IMG/VR virus record: IMGVR_UViG_3300010883_012763
Location: 1-21,246 of that record
Reading direction: 5' to 3' (one strand)
Source: a virus
Length of the DNA stretch: 21,246 nucleotides
The translations under genes were made by a program, and so were the position numbers. Positions 7,657-14,208 of the stretch are shown piece by piece. A model generated the notes under the pieces. It was not told where the DNA came from, made no database searches, and saw only the letters and a program-made list of their open reading frames with translations. Position 1 is the stretch's first letter; each line of letters begins with the position of its first letter.

Positions 7657-9495
7657 CTATTCCTCTGTGCGAGTATCATCGCCGATGATGTTGCCCCGGT
7701 TGTCACGCTCGAAGATTATTCCCTTCGGCTTCTGACTCGGTGCCTCGACCGGCGTCGGATTGACGTTGAACGTCGGCTCGATGGTCACTTCAGACGGGGC
7801 CACGTTGACATCGATTGTCGGTTGCTTGACGTCGCTCGGCTGCACGATGACTTCAGGCGTCGTCACGTTGACGATAGGCGGCTCGGTCTTCGCTGCCTCG
7901 ATCACATGCGTCGGGTGAATCGTCACGTCGCCCGCTTTGATCTCAGGCGGCTGCACGTTGACCGTGTTTGTCGTCGGCGGCATCGACAGATTAAACGTCA
8001 TCGGCGGTGCAGCGGGACGTTCCTCGATCATCGCAGTCTTGGTGATCGACTTGCCGAGGTCATCCTCATCGTCGCCGCTCGCCGGTTCGGGCAGCGGCTC
8101 GGGCGTCAGGTCGTCGCCCGCTGGCTGGATGATCTCACCCATGCCCATCACAAACGAATTGCCCGTCTCGTTGGGCAGCGGTGGCAGGCCGAGTACGTCG
8201 GCTCGGTACTCGTCGCGAGTCACAGCCCGCATCGTGTAGCCCAGTTGCCAATCAGCCCGCCGCTCGGTCGGGTCGGTCGCTGTGCCTTCCTCGACCCAAG
8301 CAACAATGTTTTCTTCGCCCCGCTTGTAGAGCGGCAGCACGGTCTTGTTCAGAATCTCCGTGATGAGCGACAGCAACGGGTTGATCACATTGGCGAGGAA
8401 GTTGTCGTCAGCGACAACGGCCGACGCACGGTTCGCGCCCTCGATCTCGCCCGCGATAATCTCGTTGACACCGAATATCTGCATGATGGCTTTCTTCGCC
8501 ATCTTGCCGCTGTCTTGGTAATCCATCTCGTTCGGGTTGGTGCTGATCCGCTCGACGTTGTCAATCAGCCTGTCCAGCAGGATGAACTTGCGTGAGTTGC
8601 CCGGCCCGCGATAGAGCTGGTTGATGCGTGATTCGAGCTGCGCAATCTGATGCTCCTCGGCCATCGGCTTCGCCTTCTTGCCGTCGGCTCCGATTGCCGT
8701 ATCACCAAGCGTGATCGCAAGGCCCGGCACGATGTCGTTCGAGAAGCTGCGATGCTGCGATTCCTTCAACGCCTCGTTGATCAGGATGTCGCGTGCACCA
8801 GCTTCGACGGGCGAGTAACTGCCGAACGGATCGCTGACCTTCGGGTAATTGAAGAACGCCATCGAGTCTCCGTTGACGACGAACGAGTCCTGCGAGCCGG
8901 ATGGCTTAACCGTCCAGCCAGCGCGGAACCCGCTTGTGTGGTTCGGCGTGACCCAGTGAGCGGGCAGCGACCAGATGTCGTTCCTCGCCTCGTGCCGTGC
9001 GCTCTTGGTGATCCACCAGTAGCTCTTGCCCGCCAGTTGCAGGCTGGCCGCCAGCGTAGCCATCAGAGAGTAGCGTGTCATCATCCCGTTGGGGTCGTGG
9101 ATGGCGTCGAGGAACGGGTGCTGGTCGAGTATCTCAAGCGATGATGAGTTCGGCACCATGAACGTCTTGGCCGCGTAATCCTTGACGCCTTGCGGCACCG
9201 CAGACAACTGCCGCCGCGACATGGCTCCCTTGTCATCCTTCGAGACGATGCGAGCGACACGAACAGGCTGAGCCGCCACGCGGTTCATAATTGGTCGAAC
9301 GGCCGCATATGTCCACGACGTGTTACGGTCGTATTGTGCTTTCGCTGATTGGGCGGATCGATCTTCGCCGAACGACTGGCCGCCGGTGCTGCCCGCTGCG
9401 AGCGACGACACGGCAGACCCGCCGTCGTCTTTTCGTGAGCGGGCGTTCTCAATCAGCCGCTCGGCCTTGTCGTGTGCTCGGTTAAGTGCTGTCAA
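7657..9495 (-). CDS. Portal protein (HK97-like) with repetitive C-terminal extension
   Basis: A protein of 612 residues. Residues 55-455 match phage portal proteins: WTYAAVRPIMNRVAAQPV near 61, a tryptophan-rich GKSYWWITKSAR segment, ALKESQHRSFSNDIVPGLAI, a GVNEIIAGEIEGANRASAVV region and LPPLPNETGNSF. It forms the dodecameric ring through which DNA enters the head. Residues 500-588 are a repetitive Val/Pro/Thr region of alternating short strands, and the end KGIIFERDNRGNIIG is a typical portal C-terminus. The start is TTG, overlapping the upstream stop as TTGA, supported by GGGAGG five bases before it; no ATG lies nearby in frame. The MuF gene follows 34 bases later. Confidence 0.93.
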   Translation of the reverse strand: MTALNRAHDKAERLIENARSRKDDGGSAVSSLAAGSTGGQSFGEDRSAQSAKAQYDRNTSWTYAAVRPIMNRVAAQPVRVARIVSKDDKGAMSRRQLSAVPQGVKDYAAKTFMVPNSSSLEILDQHPFLDAIHDPNGMMTRYSLMATLAASLQLAGKSYWWITKSARHEARNDIWSLPAHWVTPNHTSGFRAGWTVKPSGSQDSFVVNGDSMAFFNYPKVSDPFGSYSPVEAGARDILINEALKESQHRSFSNDIVPGLAITLGDTAIGADGKKAKPMAEEHQIAQLESRINQLYRGPGNSRKFILLDRLIDNVERISTNPNEMDYQDSGKMAKKAIMQIFGVNEIIAGEIEGANRASAVVADDNFLANVINPLLSLITEILNKTVLPLYKRGEENIVAWVEEGTATDPTERRADWQLGYTMRAVTRDEYRADVLGLPPLPNETGNSFVMGMGEIIQPAGDDLTPEPLPEPASGDDEDDLGKSITKTAMIEERPAAPPMTFNLSMPPTTNTVNVQPPEIKAGDVTIHPTHVIEAAKTEPPIVNVTTPEVIVQPSDVKQPTIDVNVAPSEVTIEPTFNVNPTPVEAPSQKPKGIIFERDNRGNIIGDDTRTEE

Positions 9496-9749
9496 TGCGG
9501 CCTCCCGTTTGCGATCTCCCCAGCGACGACGGCCAGCTCTGCTTCGACGCGGCGTGTGCCGAGTTCGATGCGGTCGGCCTGCATTGCGGTGATCTTCTTT
9601 TCCAGTTCCAACTCGCGTTGCAGGGCCGGAACGGTGACGTACTTGTAATCAGCCAGTTGATTTTCAAGTCGTCGCACTTCAGATCGCAGGCCGCCGACTT
9701 CCGCTGATTCGGCTTTCCGCTCGATAAGCCCCAAGAGAAAACGCCACAT
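9492..9749 (-). CDS. Small coiled-coil protein preceding the portal
   Basis: Eighty-five residues. A short hydrophobic N-terminus (WRFLLGLI) leads into a long charged helix with heptad-like spacing from about residue 10 to 75 (LRSEVRRLENQLADY, then LQRELELEKKITAMQ). It could be a membrane-anchored or head-associated coiled coil. I do not recognise a family. The stop overlaps the TTG start of the portal gene. The ATG at 9749 has no strong ribosome binding site. Confidence 0.65.
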   Translation of the reverse strand: MWRFLLGLIERKAESAEVGGLRSEVRRLENQLADYKYVTVPALQRELELEKKITAMQADRIELGTRRVEAELAVVAGEIANGRPH

Positions 9750-9758
9750 GATGTGTTG

Positions 9759-9788
9759 TTCTTACCATGCGGCGGGGCGGGGCGTCAA
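9759..9788 (-). promoter_or_regulatory. Possible weak promoter before the portal block
   Basis: In the 104-base gap upstream of the coiled-coil gene the minus strand has TTGACG, an 18-base GC-rich spacer and TAAGAA. The -35 box is good and the -10 box is poor. It could give extra expression of the portal and head genes. I see no hairpin or gene elsewhere in the gap. Confidence 0.22.
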
Positions 9789-9853
9789 TGTTGGTTGGCT
9801 CCGCACGTCGCGTCAGTGTCGATAGCCGGTTGAGGATGCGGCGACGCTGGACA

Positions 9854-10111
9854 CTACAGGCGGAACGGTTCAACCAGCTTCTTGAGCGGCCTGCCCTTGA
9901 CGACGTCGGCCACCTTGGACCGATGGACGATCAGCGTCATTTGAAGGTGACGCCCGCTGACATCGACCCGCGACAGCTCGCCGGTTTCGACCAGTGCGGC
10001 AATCGTTTCGTCTCGCAGCTTCCGGTTGTCGAAAAAGAAGCCCGCAAGTTCGTACGAGATGTGTCTGCCGTCGAGCAGTTGGGACATGACGTGTTTCTGG
10101 TGTCGCGTCAT
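9854..10111 (-). CDS. Small hypothetical protein, possibly winged-helix-like
   Basis: Eighty-five residues. The order MTRHQKHVMSQLLDGRHISY, FDNRKLRDETIAALVETGEL and SGRHLQMTLIVHRSKVADV suggests helices followed by a two-stranded wing, but I cannot assign it to a family. The ATG at 10111 overlaps the upstream stop as ATGA and has GGGAG ten bases before it, so the longer reading to 10228 is rejected. It is the last gene of the small-gene chain that begins at the promoter near 11360. Confidence 0.65.
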   Translation of the reverse strand: MTRHQKHVMSQLLDGRHISYELAGFFFDNRKLRDETIAALVETGELSRVDVSGRHLQMTLIVHRSKVADVVKGRPLKKLVEPFRL

Positions 10112-10404
10112 CGTTTCGCCGCTCCCGTTTTTTGGTAATCGCGGATGTCGGCAATCTTCCAGTCTGCGAAGTCCATCAATGCCTGCGATGTTTTCCAAGC
10201 GGCGTCGGGCGTGACCCATCGCCACCAAGCGTTTAGCTGGTTTTCATCTTGCGTTCGCAAAGCGACCGTCTTGACCGCAGCCCATGCGCCCACTCGTTCA
10301 TCTAGCGGGCAAAAATCCAACGACTCAAACGACACCAGCTCTGCAAAACGCTGGGCAGTCTTGTCCGTCAATAGATGCTCAATCGTTTTCGTTCTTGTCA
10401 TCAT
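10108..10404 (-). CDS. Hypothetical protein of the small-gene chain
   Basis: Ninety-eight residues starting MMTRTKTIEHLLTDKTAQRF; either of two adjacent ATG codons may be used. It is rich in Trp (AWAAVKTVAL, LNAWWRWVTPDAAW, FADWKIADIRDY) and probably helical. I recognise no domain. AAGGAAACGAAACG precedes the start, part of a 26-base sequence that also precedes the gene at 11321. Start and stop both overlap neighbours as ATGA. Confidence 0.65.
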   Translation of the reverse strand: MMTRTKTIEHLLTDKTAQRFAELVSFESLDFCPLDERVGAWAAVKTVALRTQDENQLNAWWRWVTPDAAWKTSQALMDFADWKIADIRDYQKTGAAKR

Positions 10405-10426
10405 CGTTTCGTTTCCTTGTTTGTGT
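10401..10426 (-). repeat. Repeated 26-base translation leader, copy 1
   Basis: Perfect copy of positions 11318-11343, containing the ribosome binding site and the start codon of the gene at 10404. Here the copy lies inside the coding region of the upstream zinc-finger gene, so it also encodes that protein's C-terminus (HTNKETKR). Confidence 0.8.
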
Positions 10427-10580
10427 GTGCCAGTACGTTACTTGCCCGCTGGCATTTCCAGCACGTTGGGTGTTTCGTCCAACAGCCAGCGTGATGCATA
10501 CAGACAGGCTTACCGCATTGGATGCAGTCGTGAGTCGTGTGCGATTTGCACGCGGGGATTTTGCACTTCGGTCGTTTCAT
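10401..10580 (-). CDS. Cysteine-rich zinc-finger protein
   Basis: Fifty-nine residues with Cys at 6, 11, 19, 22, 27, 33, 40 and 43 and His at 29-30. The core HDCIQCGKPVCMHHAGCW followed by PTCWKCQR resembles a B-box or treble-clef double zinc site. AAGGAG stands upstream of the ATG, and both ends overlap neighbours as ATGA. Likely a small zinc protein that binds nucleic acid or protein; the target is unknown. Confidence 0.7.
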   Translation of the reverse strand: MKRPKCKIPACKSHTTHDCIQCGKPVCMHHAGCWTKHPTCWKCQRASNVLAHTNKETKR

Positions 10581-10759
10581 CGCTCGTCGCTCCTTGTGTT
10601 TCCGTCGTTGCAGTCTCGGCAATTGCCGCTACACGGCCCGCCTCGCTGGTTGGTTGGACGCCAGTGATTCGTGCAAGGACCGCAGCACAACCGTCCGCAG
10701 CGGCTGCAGCGTGTGCGTCGCTGGTGCGTTGTTCGGTTGCATCGCTGGCAGGTGGTCAT
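10577..10759 (-). CDS. Cysteine-rich zinc-finger protein
   Basis: Sixty residues with ten cysteines: CQRC at 4-7, CSRC at 18-21, CCGPC at 25-29, and C43, C47 and C50. The spacing suits two zinc sites like a B-box or a small RING-type finger. The protein is very basic. The ATG at 10759 has GGGGAG seven bases before it; the longer reading to 10822 overlaps the upstream gene and is not needed. The stop overlaps the next start as ATGA. No specific family can be named. Confidence 0.7.
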   Translation of the reverse strand: MTTCQRCNRTTHQRRTRCSRCGRLCCGPCTNHWRPTNQRGGPCSGNCRDCNDGNTRSDER

Positions 10760-10773
10760 CGTTCCGCTCCCCG

Positions 10774-11094
10774 TTACAGTGTGGCTTCTAGTTTGTTGAT
10801 TTCTGCGGTCTGCTGCTTCCACTGCTCGCGTCGTCGCTCAAGCTGCTCTGTGTAATTATTCCGAAATGCAACCCGCTTCGGGGATGCGCTTTCGATTGCT
10901 GCCTTGAATTCGTTTCCGATATTCTCGACTTCGGTGCGGTGCTTCTTCAGGTCAGCGATGCGTCGCTCGATCTTTTCTCGCTTGGTCAGAACTTCAACTT
11001 TTCCCGCTCCGTTGCACTTGTAGCAGACGCCCATCTGCGGTGCCCAAGTCCCGAAACCCTTGCCTTTACATCGGCTGCATTCTTTGAGTTTCAT
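10774..11094 (-). CDS. DnaJ-type zinc-ribbon plus coiled-coil protein
   Basis: A protein of 106 residues. The N-terminal 32 residues hold two CxxCxGxG motifs (CSRCKGKG at 6-13 and CYKCNGAGK at 24-32), the same knuckles as in the DnaJ central domain, here as a single pair. From about 38 on, it is a charged coiled coil (LTKREKIERRIADLKKHRTE and later LERRREQWKQQTAEINKL). Such pairs bind one zinc ion. GAGAACGAAACG precedes the start. It is the second gene after the promoter near 11360. Confidence 0.72.
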   Translation of the reverse strand: MKLKECSRCKGKGFGTWAPQMGVCYKCNGAGKVEVLTKREKIERRIADLKKHRTEVENIGNEFKAAIESASPKRVAFRNNYTEQLERRREQWKQQTAEINKLEATL

Positions 11095-11108
11095 CGTTTC
11101 GTTCTCGA

Positions 11109-11321
11109 TTAAAGGGTTTCAAGAAGTTCAGAAACCGTGATCGTCTCGCCCTGCCAGTCTGAGAAGTTGCCTGCGTCAAAGTTGATCCCGCGTTCTCGCA
11201 GCTCATCGCACATCGACCGGATGTTCTCAAACGTGTCGCGGACGATGATGCTTTCGGGATTGTTCAGGCGGTCGTAAGGCTTTGCGTCAGGTGAGATAAA
11301 AATCTGTGTCGTGCTGGTCAT
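11109..11321 (-). CDS. Small acidic hypothetical protein, first gene after the promoter
   Basis: Seventy residues (start MTSTTQIFISPDAKPYDRLN; end FSDWQGETITVSELLETL). It looks like a mixed alpha/beta acidic protein, and no family is recognised. The ATG at 11321 is preceded by AAGGAAACGAAACG, and the mRNA leader from the predicted promoter would be only about 30 bases. Being first in the chain of small genes, it may be strongly expressed. Confidence 0.65.
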   Translation of the reverse strand: MTSTTQIFISPDAKPYDRLNNPESIIVRDTFENIRSMCDELRERGINFDAGNFSDWQGETITVSELLETL

Positions 11322-11343
11322 CGTTTCGTTTCCTTGTTTGTGT
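11318..11343 (-). repeat. Repeated 26-base translation leader, copy 2
   Basis: Identical to positions 10401-10426. On the minus strand each copy ends with AAGGAAACGAAACG and the ATG of a gene. Shorter relatives (GAACGAAACGATG and GGCGAAACGATG) stand before the genes at 11094 and 10111. Confidence 0.8.
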
Positions 11344-11357
11344 TTCCTGATAAGAGT

Positions 11358-11387
11358 AAGATAGCACAGATTGTGTGCATGTGTCAA
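11358..11387 (-). promoter_or_regulatory. Strong sigma-70-type promoter with extended -10
   Basis: On the minus strand a perfect -35 TTGACA (11387-11382), an 18-base spacer and TATCTT (11363-11358) preceded by TGC, an extended -10. Transcription would start near 11351 and run into the gene at 11321 and the small-gene chain. An inverted repeat covers the whole spacer and -35, so the promoter is probably controlled by a repressor. Confidence 0.75.
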
Positions 11388-11402
11388 ACACAAACTGTGC
11401 TA
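11362..11402. promoter_or_regulatory. Operator-like inverted repeat over the promoter
   Basis: Two 15-base arms (TAGCACAGATTGTGT at 11362-11376 and ACACAAACTGTGCTA at 11388-11402) are complementary except for one central A-A position, with an 11-base gap that holds the -35 box. No T-run follows on either strand, so it is more likely a protein binding site than a terminator. A second dyad, TTCCGA/TCGGAA at 11403-11420, abuts it. Confidence 0.65.
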
Positions 11403-11477
11403 TTCCGAGATTTTTCGGAAATATATTTCGCCCTGCCATATCAGTGTTATCGGCACAGCGTGTGCCAGAACTTTAGC

Positions 11478-11648
11478 CTATCTGCCCCCGCACGTCGCAC
11501 ATCGCCACGCGGGCTTGAGCAGCATACGCAGAATCAACCAGCCGCCGAGCGTCAGGCAGACCATCAGCCACCCCACCTTGGGGATCGTCCGCGTGAACAG
11601 CATCCGTTGCCCGCACTGGCGGCAGTGCTTCGACCTCTGGTACATCAT
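11478..11648 (-). CDS. Small membrane protein with split zinc ribbon
   Basis: Fifty-six residues. CRQC at 9-12 and CATC at 50-53 flank a single hydrophobic segment (WLMVCLTLGGWLILRMLL, about 27-44). The two CxxC halves could bind one zinc if they sat on the same side, but the membrane segment lies between them, so they may be separate or form dimer sites. The start is at one of two adjacent ATGs (11648 or 11645), 12 bases after the DegT stop. A truncated relative of its first nine codons lies at the end of the terminase gene, which suggests that the DegT gene was inserted between terminase and this gene. Function unknown. Confidence 0.7.
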   Translation of the reverse strand: MMYQRSKHCRQCGQRMLFTRTIPKVGWLMVCLTLGGWLILRMLLKPAWRCATCGGR

Positions 11649-11661
11649 GTCAGTCGTCCAT
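11621..11661. repeat. Direct repeat flanking the DegT gene, downstream copy
   Basis: 41 bases matching 12756-12792 with four substitutions and one 4-base insertion. It comprises a copy of the last bases of the terminase gene (ATGGACGACTGA on the minus strand) and the first codons of the zinc-ribbon membrane gene. Confidence 0.8.
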
Positions 11662-12746
11662 TACTCACGGAACGCGAGCACGGCATCGATCACCCGCTGC
11701 TGATCGTCAATGTTCAGTTCGGGGTAAATCGGCAGCGATAAGATTTCACCGGCAATTCGCTCAGTCTCCGGCAGTTCGTCCGATCCACGTAGCCGCCCCG
11801 CATACGCCGGTTGCCGATGGACGGGCACAGGATAATGCACGCTGGCACCGACGCCGCGAGATCGCAGGAACTTCAGAATCCCATCTCGTCGGTTCGTTCG
11901 GATCGCATACTGATGGAAGACATGCCCGTCGGTTCGTGCGGGCAGATGAACGCCTCGCAGCCCCGCATCGTATCGTGCCGCGATGTCGCGACGCGATATA
12001 TTGAAGCAATTAAGAAGCGGCAGCTTGACGCGCAATACGGCGGCCTGAATCTCGTCGAGTCGGGTATTCCAACCGGGCCGCTCGCTGACAAACCGTCGCT
12101 CCCATCCATATTCTCGCAGTGATCGCATCCGCTGCGCAAGACTGGCATCGTTCGTCGTCACAATGCCGCCGTCACCCAGCCCCCCAAGATTCTTCGTCGG
12201 ATATAAGCTGAAACAGCCGATGTCGCCGATTGAGCCGACACGCCGACCTTTCCATGTTGCTCCGTGCGCCTGACTGGCATCTTCAATCACCCGCAAGCCG
12301 TGCCGAGATGCCACTTCACAAATCCCATCCATGTCGGCCGACTGGCCGTAGAGATGAACCGGCAGAACGGCCTTCGTGCGCGACGCGATGGCCGATTGCA
12401 GTTTCGCTGGATTCATCGTCATCGTGACTGGATCAACATCGACCATCACGGGTGTTGCCCCTGCCAGTTCAATCGCGGCCACAGTCGCAACTGCCGTGTG
12501 CGACACCGTGATGACCTCGTCACCCTCGCCGACGCCGCAAGCAACCAGTGCGATGTGGATTGCCTCGGTTCCGCTGCCCACGCCAACAGCATACTCGGTG
12601 CCGATGTACTCAGCGAACTCTGACTCGAAAGCTGCAACTTCATCGCCGAGAATGTACCAGCCGCTATCGAGAAGCCGCCGGATAGCTGCGTCGATTTTCT
12701 CTCGCAGCGACAGGTATTGTGCGTGTGGATTGCTGCAATGAATCAT
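11661..12746 (-). CDS. DegT/DnrJ/EryC1/StrS-family sugar aminotransferase
   Basis: A full-length PLP enzyme of 361 residues. Visible signatures are YAVGVGSGTEAIHIAL (cofactor phosphate region), VITVSHTAVATVAAIELAGA, VIEDASQAHGA (the Asp that contacts the PLP ring nitrogen), FSLYPTKNLGGLGDGG (Lys of the internal aldimine) and WNTRLDEIQAA. The family transfers an amino group from glutamate to a nucleotide-linked keto-sugar; sequences of this type often act on dTDP-3-keto-6-deoxyhexoses. It lies between the terminase and a zinc-ribbon gene, an odd place for metabolism, and direct repeats flank it, so it looks like inserted cargo. It may supply an amino sugar for the glycosyltransferase near position 475 or alter host glycans. 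The exact substrate cannot be read from the sequence. Confidence 0.93.
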   Translation of the reverse strand: MIHCSNPHAQYLSLREKIDAAIRRLLDSGWYILGDEVAAFESEFAEYIGTEYAVGVGSGTEAIHIALVACGVGEGDEVITVSHTAVATVAAIELAGATPVMVDVDPVTMTMNPAKLQSAIASRTKAVLPVHLYGQSADMDGICEVASRHGLRVIEDASQAHGATWKGRRVGSIGDIGCFSLYPTKNLGGLGDGGIVTTNDASLAQRMRSLREYGWERRFVSERPGWNTRLDEIQAAVLRVKLPLLNCFNISRRDIAARYDAGLRGVHLPARTDGHVFHQYAIRTNRRDGILKFLRSRGVGASVHYPVPVHRQPAYAGRLRGSDELPETERIAGEILSLPIYPELNIDDQQRVIDAVLAFRE

Positions 12747-12753
12747 CGTCGCC

Positions 12754-12780
12754 CCGGCATTGTTTTGACTTCTGGTACAT
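12754..12780 (-). pseudogene. Truncated start of a zinc-ribbon membrane gene
   Basis: Directly after the terminase TGA comes ATG and nine codons MYQKSKQCR, closely matching the start MYQRSKHCR of the intact gene at 11645. Similarity then stops. The frame continues for about 30 unrelated codons inside the DegT gene and ends, so this is best read as a remnant left by insertion. Confidence 0.55.
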
Positions 12781-12792
12781 TCAGTCGTCCAT
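12756..12792. repeat. Direct repeat flanking the DegT gene, upstream copy
   Basis: 37 bases matching 11621-11661 (see that copy). On the minus strand it spans the terminase stop and then a truncated gene start reading MYQKSKQCR, against MYQRSKHCR in the intact gene downstream. Confidence 0.8.
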
Positions 12793-14154
12793 GTCGTTGA
12801 TGAACTCAGCCATGTCGGACGGCGGGGTTGCCGTCGCCCGAGTGACGATGATCTCGTGCACCGGCGTTGGCTTGCCGCCGAGCAACGCCTTGCGTGCGTC
12901 GAGGTCGATGAACAGGTCCCGCTCGACGGTCAGCCCTTGCCCGCGTCGAGATAGCACGCTGTGGGCCATCGCGCTGCTGTCGCACTGATCCATCAGCCCG
13001 TCGGGGAACGCGCCCCACTCGTCGAGGTAGTCTTGGTTCCACGCCCCCTGAACCAGCCCGACGTTGCCGCCTTGCACCTGTGCGATGAACGGGTCGGCCC
13101 GCTCCATCTTGCTGCCCTTGCCGCCCGGTATGAACCGCTGCACATCGAACCCGTCGAGCATGCGGATCGTCGCCTCGGCTGATTCCTTGCCGCCGCTGCC
13201 CGGCTCTTGCTCAACGATGATCGTGCACGTGTGGCCGTGCAACAGGTCGTCGGCGTTGGCCGTGCGTAATATCTCACGTTCCCGCTCGATGGCACTCCAG
13301 CGGCCTCTGACGACGTTCAGCACAACGTAGCGGTCGTCAACGGTCAGGCCAATCTTGACGCCTGCGGTGCATGCTCCCTTGCCGCCTGCGGTGCCCGCCT
13401 TGTCCCACGCCCGACAGACGCGGATACAATCCGGCGTCATGCTCAACGGCGTGCCGAACATCTCACGAGAGACGATGCCCGACCCGATGTCAACGAAGTT
13501 GCCCTCGACCTCTTGGCTCGCCATCTGCTCGCTGTACCGGCTGATCAGCGAGTCGTAGAACGCCTTATCGACGAACGGGTTGTCGAGCGTTGACGCGTTC
13601 ACCAGATAAGCGTCGTCGCGTGCTACCGGCACGCCCTCGACCGTGTCGTAGAAGATGCCATACGTCCAATGGCTTCGCCCCTTCGGCGTGAACGTCATCG
13701 ACAGCCAGCCCAGCTCGCCCGCTTCACGCAGGCGGCCGAGTGCGATCAGGTACGCTTCCTCGCTGACGATGCTCGATTCGTCGATCCAGATGCCTGACAG
13801 GTTCGGCCCTCGAAGATGCTCCGGCTCGTCAGCCGAGCGGAACAGTATCGTGGCATCGCCGCCGTCTTCCGTCGTGATGACCGATTCCATCGGTGACGAG
13901 CGTCGCTCTTGCTTGATGCGTTCGAGCATCCCGGCGACCTCGCGGAACGTCCGCCACGCAGCGTCTCGCAGCATGCCGTAGGTCGGCGCGATGACCATGT
14001 AGTGCCGACCCGCCTTGGCTTTCTTCAGCAGGTCGAGCGCACCGATCCACGTCTTACCCGCACCGATGCCCGCTGCGAAGCCACGCACCAGTGCGGTGCT
14101 CGTGCGGAAGTCGCCCTGCTTCTCGTAAATCTGTAGCGGGATGCCGTCAGCCAT
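12781..14154 (-). CDS. terL: Terminase large subunit (ATPase-nuclease packaging motor)
   Basis: A protein of 457 residues. The ATPase half has Walker A GIGAGKT at 29-35, Walker B IWIDE at 122-126 and a coupling-like LSMTFTPKGR at 151-160. The C-terminal RuvC-like nuclease half has CRAWDKAGT (Asp251), IIVEQEPGSGGKESAE (acidic residues near 315-317) and GLMDQCDSSAMA (Asp389/Asp392), the usual metal-binding acidic residues. It cuts concatemeric DNA and pumps it through the portal. ATG at 14154 is preferred; TTG at 14169 is also open and neither has a strong ribosome site. It is followed directly by the repeat and DegT gene, whereas portal genes usually come soon after. Confidence 0.95.
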   Translation of the reverse strand: MADGIPLQIYEKQGDFRTSTALVRGFAAGIGAGKTWIGALDLLKKAKAGRHYMVIAPTYGMLRDAAWRTFREVAGMLERIKQERRSSPMESVITTEDGGDATILFRSADEPEHLRGPNLSGIWIDESSIVSEEAYLIALGRLREAGELGWLSMTFTPKGRSHWTYGIFYDTVEGVPVARDDAYLVNASTLDNPFVDKAFYDSLISRYSEQMASQEVEGNFVDIGSGIVSREMFGTPLSMTPDCIRVCRAWDKAGTAGGKGACTAGVKIGLTVDDRYVVLNVVRGRWSAIEREREILRTANADDLLHGHTCTIIVEQEPGSGGKESAEATIRMLDGFDVQRFIPGGKGSKMERADPFIAQVQGGNVGLVQGAWNQDYLDEWGAFPDGLMDQCDSSAMAHSVLSRRGQGLTVERDLFIDLDARKALLGGKPTPVHEIIVTRATATPPSDMAEFINDMDD

Positions 14155-14208
14155 CGTTTTTCTATACAAGCCAAATCGTATGGGTAGGGGGTCGCGCGGG
14201 GAAAATTT

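Noticed and set aside
7252-8595. Long plus-strand open frame of 447 codons opposite the portal and MuF genes
   Set aside because: It is rich in Arg, His and Val and lies antisense to two well-recognised proteins. The same applies to the other long plus-strand frames, which are shadows in GC-rich DNA.
14155-14208. TATAGA upstream of the large terminase, considered as a promoter
   Set aside because: No -35 box is found at suitable spacing.
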